Shown here: one piece after another, positions 1 to 11,221 of the stretch
How the letters are laid out: each line of letters starts with the position of its first letter
Numbering within the stretch: position 1 is the first letter of the stretch
Source: Mytilinidion resinicola
Lineage: Eukaryota; Ascomycota; Dothideomycetes; Mytilinidiales; Mytilinidiaceae
Assembly (NCBI RefSeq): GCF_010093595.1
Contig: NW_022985466.1
Coordinates: 303,183-367,182 of the forward strand
Reading direction: 5' to 3'
Length of the DNA: 64,000 nt
Program-made: the position numbers and the translations under genes
The notes under the pieces: generated by a model
Told to the model about the DNA's origin: nothing
The model's input: the letters and a program-made list of their open reading frames with translations, nothing else
Database searches by the model: none

Positions 1-631
1 GTGTTCTAGGCTGGCAGAATTCAGCCGGAACCCATCGGCAGGCCACCACTATGCTGCTGATAGGGCCATTGCATACCTATACCAAACGCGTGGCTACGCT
101 CTCTGCTACGATGGCAGCACCATTGACACGGACCAAATGCTCATTAGGGCTAGTGATGCCAGCTTCGCCGACGATTCCATCACACGCCGTAGTTCGCAGG
201 GCTACATCCTGAAACTATTTGGGGGCCCTGTAGATTGGAAAGCAACAAAACAAAACCATGTCACAAAATCATCTACGGATGCCGAGCTTACTGCTGTTTC
301 CAACGCCGTGTCAGAATTCATGTGGTGGCAACGATTGTTCACGTCACTGGACCTTGTTCTCGAAGGAAACAAGGTGATAACTGTCCTATGCGATAACCAA
401 CAAACAATTCGACTACTCAGCAAAACGGGCGGGCATTTGAATACATCACTAAAGCACATAAACATTCACAATCACTGGCTTCGTCAGGAAGTACAAGCCG
501 GCCACGTACGAATTGATTGGGTGGCATCCGAACATATGATTGCAGATGGGCTTACGAAGGCCCTCTCTCGACAGAAGCACGAGCTGTTCGTTCAACAGCT
601 TAACCTACAGGACGTCACTAGCAGGATCTAG
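1..631 (+). mobile_element. Ty1/copia retrotransposon, 3' end of pol (RNase H)
   Basis: The frame starting at base 2 is open from the window edge to the stop at 629-631, so this is the C-terminal part of a longer polyprotein. The first residues (SRLAEFSRNPS, then a YLYQT stretch) match the connection after copia reverse transcriptase. The rest is the copia RNase H domain: DASFADD, SSQGYI, WKATKQNHVTKSSTDAEL, LCDNQQ, HINIHNHWLRQEV and IADGLTKAL, with the acidic residues expected for metal binding. No stop or frameshift is visible here, so the element may be fairly young. Gag, protease, integrase and most of reverse transcriptase would lie to the left, outside the window. Confidence 0.9.
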
Positions 632-1020
632 AAATTGGACGTAGGAATTCACCATCTTTCGTTGCTGGGGGGTGACTCGGGTTGTAACAGCTACAACCTA
701 GGATCAACAACTCATACGGTTCACGGTCACCTACGTACAGACTTGGAGTTGCTGGCATAGTAGCTGCCTACATGCCTAGCCAGTTACAACTTCTACAGAG
801 AGGGGTTGGGGTACGGTGGCCTACCCTGCATAATGCTGCATACCGCTGCCTCCAATTAGTGCTTCTGCCTATGCATACAGTCACTTCCTACGTAGTATAT
901 AGTTTGGCCTTCGGGCCCCCGAAATAAGACAGAGTTCACATCAATTTTCAACCTGAGTAGTAAGCAATGTAATTGTTTACGCGTTTTGAATCTGCCGCAC
1001 GGAATTGGTAATATACTTGC
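632..1020. other. Presumed copia 3' LTR region; no gene seen
   Basis: A run of six G at 667-672, 36 bases after the pol stop, is a possible polypurine tract. A near-palindrome (GTTGTAACAGCTACAAC, 681-697) follows and may mark the LTR start. No second LTR copy is in the window, so the LTR ends cannot be fixed. I see no coding sequence here. Confidence 0.35.
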
Positions 1021-2720
1021 GTTTTGAGAGCCTCCCGGGCGTATTAACCTCAAGGAGCGGGAATGTAAATGTCTACGCTCTATGGATTAGGGCGTAGGAA
1101 TTCGTGATATCCTTATGCCTTTGTGAGGCTTCTCGACGTATCAATCTCAAGCGGTGAGCAATGTAAGTATGCATGCAATGTAAAATAGCCCTACGGAGCT
1201 GGTTTCGTTTTGGAGTCTTTCAGAGTCTCCTGGCCGTATGACTTTAAAAGGACGAGTCTGGTCAATATCCATACATTGTGAATGGGGCCCTCGAAGCTAG
1301 TATGACTTTCGCCATCGAGACCCTCTTGAACTTATGACGTTGACAGAATTAGTGATGTAAATATCTACGGGTAGCAAATCGGCCACACGAAATTGTCGGT
1401 ACGGTACACTCCTTTGACGATGTTAGACCTGGCTCAGCCTGCGGCTAGTGAGTTATACAGAAAGCAAAGTTGTTACTCTTCAATCCAGGCTTATGAGAGA
1501 AATCATAAACCACGAGTGGACTTTTCCTGGGCGCAGGTGAGCGCAGACGAGATCCTCGAGCGGGACGTATAGGATCGAGGTACAGTACTGGGTCATAAGT
1601 CTGGGCACACGGATTTAATGACTACTTGGCTCCATTCTTGCTCACTCGACATCACGGTGAGGAGCAGCCCAGCTAGTAAGCAACCAATCAATCAAGAGGC
1701 AGTCTAATTTGCACTTCTTGAAGCTTGACAATCGCGTGTGGGTTTTTGAAATTCTACGGGGGTACCCCAAGCAGTGGTAAAAGCGTGTGCACAGACTTAT
1801 GACCTGTCACTGTAGGCTTTGGATAGACGTATTTGATTTCGTGTTTTGGACAGATTCGCATACATGTGAAGGAGCACTGCATATACTGTGCTTTCGAGGT
1901 GTGTGATGTACGTGAGCATGCAGCGTGAATCATTCACAGCGGAGTGTTGATGTCTACATGCATTGGAAAGCTTGCTGAGCCCACCAAGCTCGAGGCCACA
2001 AGGATGTACCTCTCAAGATTATTCGAATCGGAGCATGATTCCCAAAGACTTTGATATATCCTAAAACTGCTGTACTTCCCCTGGATATATGCATTTGAAA
2101 GAGAGCGAAATGTTCGAGCCTGCACGTCGCAAACTGATTGCATGTTGTCACGACACTCTTCATCTTTCATAGACCCCCAGGCTGCATGATATCTGACAGA
2201 CGAACGATGTGCCGACGAAGATGCTGCGAATCAGGTATATGCATTAAAGTATGTATTAAAGTATATACTTTGAATCAAGCAAATAACCTTCACATATCCG
2301 CGGCCTTGAAGCTCATCTGATGCTCCATATACTCGAAAGTAAACGTAGATTTTGACAATGCACATGCTACACCGAGATACTCCTGGCCGTTTGAGCTCGG
2401 ATGAGCACAGAATGTGAGACGAGAGAGGGTCTAAGTCAAGCTCTCATCTAGGCCATGTCGTGGAGGCCTTAGCATCGTACGCGTTCCAGATTAGGCGTTG
2501 ACATTGAGAATACTTGTGTTTCATTGAGGCATTCCTGGCCATTTGAACGCTGAGGAATGTAATATGTAATCAAATACACATTTCGAATTACGCGTGGATA
2601 TTGCCGATGTTGTCGAGACCTCACAATCACAAATGCACGATATAAAGCGTCGGCTTTGAAAGTACATATAGTTTGTTGAGATAATCCTGGCCGTGCGAGC
2701 TGCAAAGAATAAGGGTTGTA
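1021..2720. repeat. Degenerate short repeats with a CTCCTGGCCGT core
   Basis: A loose unit with the core gag-n-CTCCTGGCCGT-atgaactc, followed by AATGTAA(A/G)T, recurs near 1026, 1123, 1221, 1316, 2373, 2524 and 2679. The spacing is about 97 bases in the first group and 150-155 in the second. Copies are strongly diverged. A MITE (1581-1814) lies between the two groups. There is no convincing gene in this stretch. Confidence 0.5.
1581..1814 (+). mobile_element. MITE copy A (TA-flanked, two-tier inverted repeats)
   Basis: It begins TACAGTACTGGGTCATAAGT and ends with the near-complement (ttatgacctgtcactgta). The outer terminal inverted repeat is about 30 bp and TA sits at both ends, as expected for Tc1/mariner-type insertion. 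A second, inner inverted repeat is built on CACTGC-n-n-GGGGTACCCC. It has no coding capacity. This is one of the full-length copies that define the family in this window (about 215-240 bp). Confidence 0.75.
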
Positions 2721-3680
2721 ACGGAGTTGGCACTTTGAACCAAGCTCGAGTGCTTATGAACTCTTTACGTACTTATTGCTAGCCTGTAGAGGGTCTCGTA
2801 GGACGAAACAGCCGGCCTAAGATAGGCTCTATTGATGATTCACCCCAATCCCGATTCCCCTCAACTTACCACCTAGAGAAAACACTCCCAGAACACACCA
2901 CTGAGCCCAGACTTACCTCGACATTAGGTGCTTCACAACCTCCTCCCACCGGCACTGTCACGGAACAAGGAGCTGTTGGTAGAGTACGTGAAGTATTGGA
3001 GAAGGAGAGAGCTCGAAGAAAGTGAGGCTATGTACAGAGGTGCCGTGCACCTACCATAGCCCTCACCGCTCTTACCTGATAATATTATGCCCGCATCAAG
3101 AGCGAAGAGCTGCTCTATCGAGCGCATGTACGCTCTGAGGGCTGCCATCATCTCCTTTTCTCCTAGTCATCTCCTCGAGGCACTCATCGCCCAACAGCTA
3201 AAGTCCAAAGTATCTACGAGTTAGGCCAGCCAAACGGACTCCATGTGTAGGGTAGCTAAAGCCGTGGAAGTCCCTTCATTCGTCCCTCACCGTATGAGAT
3301 TGAGATCCCTTGCAACCCGTGCTATGGTAAAACTAAAAAGGTGGTGATATGAAATCAGGCACCCACAGGCACGTCGATATTGATGGACCTTGCACGGCCC
3401 CGAGGCGAGGTGCTATGGAGAAAGCGTGTCGCGCTAAAGGTCGAGCTGGGCTGGACGTGGGCGTGGACGTGGAGAGGTGGTGTTGTTTTTCAGGTTGGCG
3501 CGATAGAAAAGCGGGGACATCGAACGAAGGTTCTATAGACACTATTTGTAGGTTCGGAGGATGATGTAGAGACGAAAAGGGTGCATTTATTCTATATGAT
3601 CTTCTTATAATCATCACTAAAGTCAGTGATCTATTCGTACTTCCCTACATAACCCACATCCTCCACCAAAACCCCAACCC
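2721..3680. other. No gene recognised
   Basis: Short open frames exist on both strands (for example minus-strand 2933-3151 and 3333-3617), but none has splice signals, a conserved motif or convincing composition. I see nothing else that I can support. Confidence 0.4.
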
Positions 3681-3689
3681 CACCATGAC

Positions 3690-4640
3690 TATCGAAAGAA
3701 TATATTTGAGCTGAACGACCTCCACCCTCCCCATGGCGCAAGGCAGTACTGAAGACGTACTATTATTCAGTGGTCATGCCGTCCGTGCTTTTTGTGGGTC
3801 TTGCTACCTCGCTGCCTCGAGGTCTGGTGATCTTTTAACACCCCACCAGTGGGTGTAATCTTCTCTGGTACCCTCTGACCCTCGGGGCCCCCTGGCTCTC
3901 TCGGGCGCCCACTGGCATGACGGTTTTGTTTGATCTTGCACACTCCCGTGTGCGGCCTGCCGCCATAGAGAAGAGATGGGCCGCTTTGGGGAGTGTTCGA
4001 TGTGGTTGGCAGACGCGACACTGCAACGATTGATGTGACGATCAACAGAAGAAGGAGATGAGGGAATGAGGTGAACTCGGCGGCTTGTTCGGAAAAAGAC
4101 GTATGCATTTATCCTACCTGCTCGTCTATTAGCAGTCTCCGAGGGGAATGGGTGGGTTTGATATTTACCTAGCCGTTGTAGATCTTCTCAGCACTGATCC
4201 AACTCTATTAGGGTTACTTGCTTGTTGAAAGATGTTTGAGCTGAACGACCTCCACCGTCTCCATTGAGCTCGGCAGAGCTGAAGACGTAGTATTATCCAG
4301 ACGTCACTCCGTGCTTAGTTTTCGATGAGCTTGCCGCCGCAAGCTGCTAGTTATTCCATTCGTGGCAAAAGCCCTCGGAGCCCACGAGCACGACGATTTG
4401 GTTTGATCTGAGCAAACGCCTCCTGTGCACTACGCTGGTGACGTGCATCGTAGGCACGGTTCGGATGGCGAGTGTTGTGAAGAAGAGAAGAAGAGAGGGG
4501 GCGTGCGGAAGAGCTTTTATGTTGCTGGGGGAGTGGGGGAGCTAGGACGGATTTGTGACGCATAGCAAGAGAACAACAAGCAGCAACGGCGGCAGCACAC
4601 GGAGCTGTGGTGGGCAACAGGCTCGTGGGAATGAGACTAG
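3690..4640. repeat. Two most diverged units of the structured repeat array
   Basis: Units start near 3692 and 4225 with (T/A)TTTGAGCTGAACGACCTCC, then CTGAAGACGTA(C/G)TATTAT, and later TTTGTTTGATCTTGC (about 3926) or TTTGGTTTGATCTGAGC (about 4399). These correspond in order to the boxes of the better conserved units at 6.4-8 kb. They are the left-hand, oldest-looking end of the array. Confidence 0.6.
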
Positions 4641-5290
4641 AAGACGGCTTCCGGCTCGATAAAGAGCATCTATCTAGCTACATATGACGCAGATCGGCCT
4701 CTTGCTCTCCCTGTACGTGAAGCCGCCCATCTCTAAGGGTGAAGCCGTCCGCCTCTGTGAGGCTACGTAGATACAGCAGTCCAGCTACAGACTGACACCA
4801 GCTGTGCGCCCCTCAAAACAAGCAATTGTGGCCTAAACACAGTTGTAGTCACCAGTATATTGTTGAAACCAATGTGAAATGTATGAGCCGCAGTGAACCA
4901 GAGAGATGGGCAGTGGAAAGTCCACTCCCGGTCCACAACTCAAAAGATTCAATATTGTTCAACACCAGACAGGCAAGGCCATGGAGTGCGAGACCGAGGC
5001 CATGAATGATGAAAGCTCGCAAGTGTGTATTTCCCCTCCAGCCACAGTCCGCGAAGTGCGGCGGGCTGGGTGATGGAGGAGGGAAGAAATCGAAGCGGCG
5101 AGGAGGCTTTTGTATCGTGTGGGTGGGCGAGACTGGCGCTAAGCCTTTCCTGGCGATACCCTCGACGGCGAGGGCTTCAAGGTCAGCAGCCATCTGTAGG
5201 ACTGATCATAGAAGTACACTCACTTAATCACTAAACTTCAACTCTTCTCTTGTGACCAGCTCCCTCCCTCTTCGATACTTTCTGAACCCT
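4641..5290. other. Intergenic stretch with a weak minus-strand ORF
   Basis: A minus-strand reading frame starts at 5193 (MAADLEALAVEGIARKG) and runs to 4849. It would diverge from the small gene at 5296 with about 100 bp between the starts. Its C-terminal half looks non-coding, so if real it is probably a first exon. No splice partner could be fixed. Confidence 0.25.
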
Positions 5291-5295
5291 CCATC

Positions 5296-5532
5296 ATGCC
5301 AGCCATCATCTGCCGCCACCCAGCGTCCCGCACAATCGACATTGTAGGAGCGCTTGACACCGAGGCGCCCGAGTTCTTCATCATGGAGAACGCCGATGGC
5401 ACCTTCGCGCTCTGCTTGGAAGAGAGAAAAAGCTCTACATCTGCCGCGACCTCCTACCTTGCCATCCTCCTCCCCATCGCCATCCTCCTAGCTGTACTCT
5501 ACTTTCACATCTTGCAACGGCGCCGCGTCTGA
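5296..5532 (+). CDS. Small one-pass membrane protein, hypothetical
   Basis: This is a 78-residue protein with a C/T-rich leader just before the ATG, typical of fungal start regions. Residues 1-45 are soluble and contain FFIMENADGTFALCLEE. Residues about 53-72 (YLAILLPIAILLAVLYFHIL) form one hydrophobic membrane segment, and the protein ends in a short basic tail (QRRRV). This suggests a tail-anchored or single-pass protein with a tiny cytosolic end. No family was recognised. It stands alone just left of the repeat array. Confidence 0.5.
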   Translation: MPAIICRHPASRTIDIVGALDTEAPEFFIMENADGTFALCLEERKSSTSAATSYLAILLPIAILLAVLYFHILQRRRV

Positions 5533-5559
5533 GCAGCTCCTGTTACACCACAACACCTT

Positions 5560-6009
5560 CTATATTGGTCGAGCGTAGCGATATCTTTGCCGGAGGGCCT
5601 GGAGCAGCGAGTCGTCTCGGAGCATTTGATTCTGCGAGCGTGCGGTCTGTCCTTGGAGGACATGAAATATAGAATCGTATGCATCAAAGAAGTAGCGCAT
5701 GCAGCGCATGGCTGACGTAGCTTCCAGTTTGCATGGGAGTTTGGAAAAGCTGTGGAGAGTCCAGCGTAGTTTGGAGCGTGTCGGAATGTGGACGCTGGGG
5801 AGATGCGGAGAGGAGGACTCTTTTGGTAACGCATCCAAATCAATGCGAGCTACATGGACGATTGACTGACTGAGAAACTGTGTGTAGTGTACCAGTGAGC
5901 GAGGAATAGGAGAAACTACGAGACATAAATCAATGGGATAGCATGGAGCAAAATGATGGACAAACCTTTGGACCTCAAACCTTGATGGAGCCGGATGATT
6001 ATCGAACAT
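5560..6009 (-). CDS. Hypothetical protein, 149 codons
   Basis: This minus-strand frame converges on the 5296 gene with a 27-base gap. The C-terminal half (residues about 75-149, including FFDAYDSIFHVLQGQTARSQ) looks more like protein than the N-terminal half. A possible intron, from a GTTTGT donor to ACACACAG, lies in the first third, so the true start may differ. No domain was recognised. It could also be chance. Confidence 0.3.
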   Translation of the reverse strand: MFDNHPAPSRFEVQRFVHHFAPCYPIDLCLVVSPIPRSLVHYTQFLSQSIVHVARIDLDALPKESSSPHLPSVHIPTRSKLRWTLHSFSKLPCKLEATSAMRCMRYFFDAYDSIFHVLQGQTARSQNQMLRDDSLLQALRQRYRYARPI

Positions 6010-6400
6010 AGCCCTAGGATCAAGAGTGCAGCACTGCCTTGTCAGAGGGACTTCTAATGAAGTTCATCGCCGTCCAAAAGACATACAACGTTCCTTTGAT
6101 CTATGGTCGATGAGCATCGGAGACACAGGGGCACAGCAAAAGCGGACCGCAGCCTGCACGTGACATCTGAACAGTCAGGACGAGAAGGTTGGCAGATTCA
6201 TTCGATCGACAACCAAAATCATATACACTCTAGCAACGGTCGTGGGGAGGTAGCCAAGGGTCTAAGACACCCCTTGAAGTTGGGACGTCAGTACGTAAGC
6301 ATTGATCTAACCAGCAAAAGGAATTTGGAACCGTGGAACGCTAACATACTGAACTCCAACTTTATCTCAACCTCCAACTCCCCTTAGTACCATCCCCGTC
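6010..6400. other. Spacer before the repeat array; no gene seen
   Basis: A 94-codon forward frame (6103-6387) has no start context, motif or splice evidence. Nothing else is supported. Confidence 0.35.
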
Positions 6401-6650
6401 GCGAGCAAAGCGACACAGCATGTACGGGTCAGAATACCTCCACCGGCTCCATCATGCTGTGCAGCGCTGAATCCGTGGTATCTTCAAATCCCGCTCGTCT
6501 CTGCTCTGGTCGTCCAAAAAGCCATCGACCCACCAAGTTGCGGACGACCTCCGGTTACGGATCTTATCCCCTTGCACTGGATACCCCTATGTCCAAGTGT
6601 GATACAACTTATCCCCCAGAGCCCACCAACAGAGACGAATGATTGATCTT

Positions 6651-6714
6651 GGCGTGCGCCTTGTGCGGATCGAGTATGCCATTGCCAGAGCCACATACTC
6701 GACCGGCGCATGCC
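6651..6714. other. Hairpin of subfamily I, unit 1
   Basis: The outer stem GGCGTGCGC (6651-6659) pairs with GCGCATGCC (6706-6714). The inner stem TCGAGTATG (6670-6678) pairs perfectly with CATACTCGA (6694-6702). Compared with the unit at 7498, one outer U.G pair has become U-A, a comp-consistent change. Confidence 0.65.
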
Positions 6715-7070
6715 GTAAGATTGATGCGAACTTGAGTCAAAGACCACAAGCTGGAAATAATTCGTCGCTCAACTTTCTGCGAATGATTAGCAAGCCAGCT
6801 TCGACGCGCCAGCACAAGGCCTGCGTCGCCGTAGCCAGAGATGTACGGGTCAGAACACCTCCACCGTCCCCATTATGCATTGCAGTACTGAGTACGTGGT
6901 AACTTCAAATCCCGCTCGTCCTCGCCGCGTTGTCGGCCGTCATTTCTCCAACAACTCCGATTACGGTACGTCTCCCACTGCACTGGGCCTTTCCCTCGTT
7001 AATCCTGTCCTTTTCCCAACAGCTGGTTCCCCATCCAGCAGCCCACCAGCGAGAACGAATTATCAATCTT

Positions 7071-7128
7071 GGCGTGCGAATGTCGACTGTGCCACCGCCG
7101 AAGCAGACAAAGTCGAACATCGCGTGCC
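7071..7128. other. Hairpin of subfamily I, unit 2
   Basis: The outer stem GGCGTGCGA (7071-7079) pairs with TCGCGTGCC (7120-7128). The last pair is A-T here, where units 1 and 3 have C-G. Both arms changed together, so pairing is kept. Confidence 0.65.
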
Positions 7129-7497
7129 TTGGCTTTACTTCAAGCTGCCCTCTGCTTCTGCAACTTGTCTTTCGACTGTTCGTATCTGTAAGTGGTCAGC
7201 AGCTCAACCCCGAGGCCCCAGTACCAGACTCATGGCTTCGTGGTCGAGAAAAAGTATGTACGGGTCAGAACACCTCCACCGGCTCCATCAAAGGCTGTGC
7301 AGAGCTGGATCCGTGGTAACTTCAAATCCCGCTCGCCCTCGCTTGTCGTCTTTCGAGCCATGCTCGTCGAGTTCATGACGACTTCCGATTACGGTATCGA
7401 TTTCCCCACTGCACTGGGTGCACCCTATTAGGTGTGCTTTTTGGTTCGTCCGAACTCAAATCCAGCATCCCACCAGCGAGGACGAATTGTCAATCTT

Positions 7498-7561
7498 GGC
7501 GTGCGCACGGGGAAGTCGAGGATGCCACCGCCGAAGCAGACATACTCGGCCGGCGCGTGCC
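7498..7561. other. Hairpin of subfamily I, unit 3
   Basis: GGCGTGCGC (7498-7506) pairs with GCGCGTGCC (7553-7561) if G.U pairs are allowed. The two wobble pairs are only valid in RNA from the plus strand. Confidence 0.6.
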
Positions 7562-7943
7562 GTGGTTTCGACTCGGAGACCCAAAGTATTACCGTCATCT
7601 TTCAATCACCAGTCTTTCTGATCTTCCAGCTCTTTCTTCATCCAATCCTGCAGCTAATTAGCAATCCGGCCCCGAAGCTCCAGCTCTAGGCTCGCCGCCC
7701 CCGTGGCCGAAAGAATATGTACGGGTCAGAACACCTCCACCGTCTCCATCATGCAAATGCAGTGCTGAAGACGTGGTAACTTCAAATCCCGCTCGTTCTC
7801 GCTTCTTTTCCGATTACGGTCGCGTTTTACACCCCCGTGCATGAGGTGGCCCTTCACCCTGGGCGGGCGGTTTCTGGTCAAATGCAAGATTTGTTATCGC
7901 TTTCCCCCAAGATCCCACCAGCGAGAACGATGTTATTGATCTT

Positions 7944-8000
7944 GGCGTGCACAAGTCGAGGATGCCATTGCCGAAGCAGATATGCTCGGCTGCGCGTGCC
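7944..8000. other. Hairpin of subfamily I, unit 4
   Basis: GGCGTGCAC (7944-7952) pairs with GCGCGTGCC (7992-8000) with one mismatch. It is the weakest of the four subfamily I stems. Confidence 0.5.
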
Positions 8001-8264
8001 GTTGGAAGCTGTTTCTTGAATGCGGTGGATGTTGCCTTGAGGGGGGTGGAGATATTTGAATGGTACAACGACAGCCTCACGGTATCGCGTTGGCCGCGGA
8101 AGGGCGTAAAGGCGAATCATCGACGAGGAGTGACCGAAGCGCAAAGGCCCGGGGAGTTTTGAGACGGAGAAAGATCTTTGGAAGAGCCCGGAATGCAGAA
8201 CGATATCGGAGTGGCCGGCGGCATCAACACGTTTGTTAATGGTGCTATTGATTGCTTGAAGCTT

Positions 8265-8515
8265 ATCCTGTGCGTTCAGGTTAGCAGATTTCCAAACCAT
8301 CAAGCACCTTATCATCGCCCACCTACCCGAAACGATTCCTTTCTTTGGCCGTAGAGACTGTAACGCCACATTCGGAGTTCGAAAAGTTAGCAGTCATCCG
8401 CAACCTCTTCGTCGAGCTGGAGTATACTCACCCACTCAATCCCGGTCTCCATGCCGGACGCCGGTTCTATCTTGTCATTTCCACAAGCCCACAGGGAGTG
8501 CGGCTATTAGAAGAA
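8265..8515 (-). CDS. Possible exons with ordinary short introns, minus strand
   Basis: Two ordinary-sized introns can be placed on the minus strand. One runs from GTGAGT at about 8425-8430 to TTACAG, with a GCTAAC branch point. The other runs from GTAGGT at about 8325-8330 to a CACAG acceptor, also with GCTAAC. The exon between them (SLRPKKGIV or LYGQRKESFR depending on frame) leads into a long frame reading DKLQAINSTINKRVDAAGHS. The reading frame over the full segment is not settled. It probably belongs to the same minus-strand transcript as the exons at 9-12 kb. Confidence 0.35.
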
Positions 8516-9028
8516 CGCCACATAGTTGATTTGGAGCGTGCCGAACGGAGGTTGGGGAGAGGATAAAGATCCTTGGAGCGAAACGAAAAAGTAAAATGGC
8601 GCACTCGAAATCGCTACTGTCTTCGGATTCTGGTTCTCTATTGAAATCGTCAGCTTCAATGTCTCAATAATCTCCAAACGACTAGGTTGATGGTATATGT
8701 CTGAGCCTGGGCGTCCAAGCCACACCAACGATTGTTCCCGATGCTCCATTTGATAGCTTGTGTTTTCTCCTTATATGTTTCAAGCACTGCTATCGGAGTC
8801 GGGGTAGTGCCCAGCGTCACATCACCGCGAGGGCTAAGAGGATCTGGGTTCCACCCAGTGGAGATCCTCCGCCACTCGTGTGATTTCTTTTGTTCTAGGC
8901 ACTGCCATTGAGAGTGCAGCTATGTGGAAGCTGGCTCGGAATATTGGCAGTGCCGGAAGTGTTTGGAGAACACGTGCAGTCGCATGGAAAAACCGTTTGA
9001 AGGGGCGTAAGAAATTGGGATCACCTAC

Positions 9029-10468
9029 CTTTGTTGCAAGAGTATCGTCGTCGGAGCATTGTGTTCCATCTCTCGTTGACTGCTCATCGGAACCTATTAT
9101 CATCGTCAGCTTGAGCGCATCACTCTCCTGACAGAGGCCGAGAATTGATGGAAGATGTATGAGTCTGGGCGTCCAGTGGGGCCACTTAATCTGCGATCCC
9201 GATTCTCCATTGATCGAGCTAGGAGTCGGGGTAGTGCACCAGCGTCAAGTACGCCACGAGGGCTAAGAGGGTTCCAGGCCATGCAGATACCTCTGCGGGC
9301 CGATCCTCCGCCACAACGAGGAACAATTTTCAATCTTGGCACCGCTCGGAAAGAATGCAGCTACGAGAACGCTGGCTCTGAAAGATCGTGCGGTGCCGAG
9401 AGTCGGGAAGGCTTGAAATTGACAGTGCTGTTGAAAGACTAAGGAAGACTTACTCCGCAGGACACCCGATCGCGCCATCTCGAAGTGCGTTCCTAGCATA
9501 GGGTCCCAAAGCCTACTCAAGTCGTTAGCTTCTGACTTCCATCTTCTCAAAAGCGGGTACGCTTGAAACCAAAAGATGTCTGAGTCTGGGCGTCCATTGC
9601 ACATCTTTCCGAGTCTCCATTGATAAACTCCGGAGTCGGGTAGTGCACCAGCGTCACGTACGCCGCGCGGGTGTTAAGAGGCTCGGATCCCATGCCGAGA
9701 GCTCATGCGAAGGAATCATCGCTCACGCAGGGCGGTCCTCCACCACAACGCGGGATAGGGTTTCAATCTTGGCACCGCTCCGAGCGAGCACGGCTATTAG
9801 AAAGCTAGCTCTTGAAGAGACGGTGCCGACGGATTGGAAGCTTGAGAGCGTGGAATGTGAAAATGAGTTGGGAAATGGCCGGAAAGGAGAGATAGAGTAT
9901 TACGCTGCTGTCGAACCAACGAGATACATTGCTCGGACGTTGAAACAGGTTACCGGAGCCTGCTCAAGTGGTCAGCATCTCATCTTCCACGCTCTGAGAA
10001 GCAGTTAAACCTGGAACCAAAAGATGTATGAGTCTGGGCGTCCAAAAAAGAACAAAACTACGGTCCGATTCTCCATTGATTATCTCCAGAGTCGGGTAGT
10101 GCACCAGCGTCACTGACACCACGAGGGCTAAGGGGGCTCTTGAATGGGCTTCTCAATCGCAAAAGGGCGGCCCCCGCCCACAACGCAGGTCGAACTCAAT
10201 CTTGGCACCGTTGTCGAGAGCACGACTATGAGGAAACCAGCTCGAACGAAATCTTGGCACCGTTGTCGAGAGCACGACTATGAGGAAACCAGCTCGAACG
10301 AAAGCGGCGCCGGAGAGTCGAAGAGTTTGAATGCGCGGTGATGCCAAAAGGAATGACGAAGTAAAAGAGGAATACCTACCTTGCTACTGGAAGACAAGTA
10401 TGAGGAGTGTGATCGCGTTCGCGATGGTAGATAAACCTTACCGCGCTTTCGTGAAGGAATAATTGGAT
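9029..10468 (-). CDS. Four in-phase short exons separated by giant repeat introns
   Basis: Exons on the minus strand are 10468-10380 (89 nt), 9959-9904 (56), 9512-9454 (59) and 9093-9029 (65). Each left border has a donor (GTAGGT, GTAATA, GTAAGT, GTAGGT). The three acceptors upstream of the last three exons have a branch-like GCTGAC or GCTAAC 10-20 nt before them or near them. Joined, they give 89 open codons in one frame: PIIPSRKRGKVYLPSRTRSH near the start, then APVTCFNVRAMYLVGSTA, LWDPMLGTHFEMARSGVLR, and SSDEQSTRDGTQCSDDDTL at the end. The introns (420, 391 and 360 nt) are made almost wholly of subfamily II units, against 48-131 nt for other confidently placed introns here. I recognise no domain. 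The gene clearly extends both ways, but the neighbouring exons are not settled. Confidence 0.5.
10199..10302. repeat. Perfect 52-bp tandem duplication inside one hairpin
   Basis: The 52 bases 10199-10250 (from ATCTTGGCACCG to CTCGAACGAA) are repeated exactly at 10251-10302. Only the left arm and loop are doubled. The right arm (AGCGGCGCC) is present once, after the second copy. Confidence 0.9.
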
Positions 10469-11221
10469 CTGGAAACAAAATGTGTGAGCTGGGCGCCCAA
10501 ACAGATACTCCAATTGATCCTCCGATTCTCCATTGATTTCTCTGGAGTCGGGTAGCGCACCGACATCACGGACACCAAGATGGCTGAGAGGTTCCTGGCC
10601 GCAGAGCGGCGACCTCCGCCACAACGCAGGTCGGGATTCAATCTTGGCACCCCTATCGAGAGCATGCGACTATGAGGAAGTCGACTCGGAGGGAGGGAGT
10701 GGTGCCGACATGGGCTGGTTCTTGGCGAAGAAGAGTGAAAAGATGTGGCAAGACTTACATCGAAAGGCCTAATGGGGGCAATCAGGACTTAGAGTCACAC
10801 TCCCCTCCTGAGCAATCGACTTAGGGTCCCGGATTCTATCCTCATTGTCAGCTTCGCCATTCTGGGGCTCCTGAGAGGTGTGAATCTGGCATTGGAAGTA
10901 AAGATGTCTGAGCTGGGCGTCCATTTGTCCATTTGGACGGCTGGCACACGGGCTCAAGCTCGACTTTCCATCTAGTCGGAGTCGAGGTAGTGCCCAGCGT
11001 CGGAAGACCTGCACGGGAAGAGGAAACGGCTACCGCGGATTAAATCCCGATCCTCGACCACAATACAGTTCACTCTTGGCACCGCTATCGGGAGCACAGC
11101 TATGGGGAAGCCGGCTCGGATGAAAGAAGCGATGCCGTAGCTTCGAAGAGTTCGTCCAATTGCGCGGTACCGAATGTCGAGAGGCTGGGTCCGTGTTGGT
11201 GCCCTAAAAGAAAAGACTTAC

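Larger units (their letters stand above)
6405..8060. repeat. Structured repeat array, subfamily I (four units)
   Basis: Four units begin with ATGTACGGGTCAGAAC-A/T-CCTCC near 6420, 6841, 7256 and 7716 (spacing about 417-460). Each continues in fixed order with GTGGTAACTTCAAATCCCGC, a stretch TCCGATTACGG, CCCACCAGCGAGAACGA and TTGATCTTGGCGTGC, which opens a hairpin. On the minus strand acceptor-like sites with GCTGAC or GCTAAT branch points occur between units (for example an AG at 7187-7188). The flanked segment there reads as a coiled-coil-like peptide (IRTVERQVAEAEGSL). Confidence 0.75.

Noticed and set aside
6454..7689. Plus-strand open frames of 60-167 codons running through the 6.4-7.7 kb repeats
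   Set aside because: They start and stop at different points in each repeat unit and no frame is kept from unit to unit, so they are by-products of the repeats.
6477..7800. GGTAACTTCAAATCCCGC as a tRNA B-box and the units as tRNA genes
   Set aside because: The flanking bases cannot form a T-arm stem and there is no acceptor stem, anticodon arm or A-box at the right distance.
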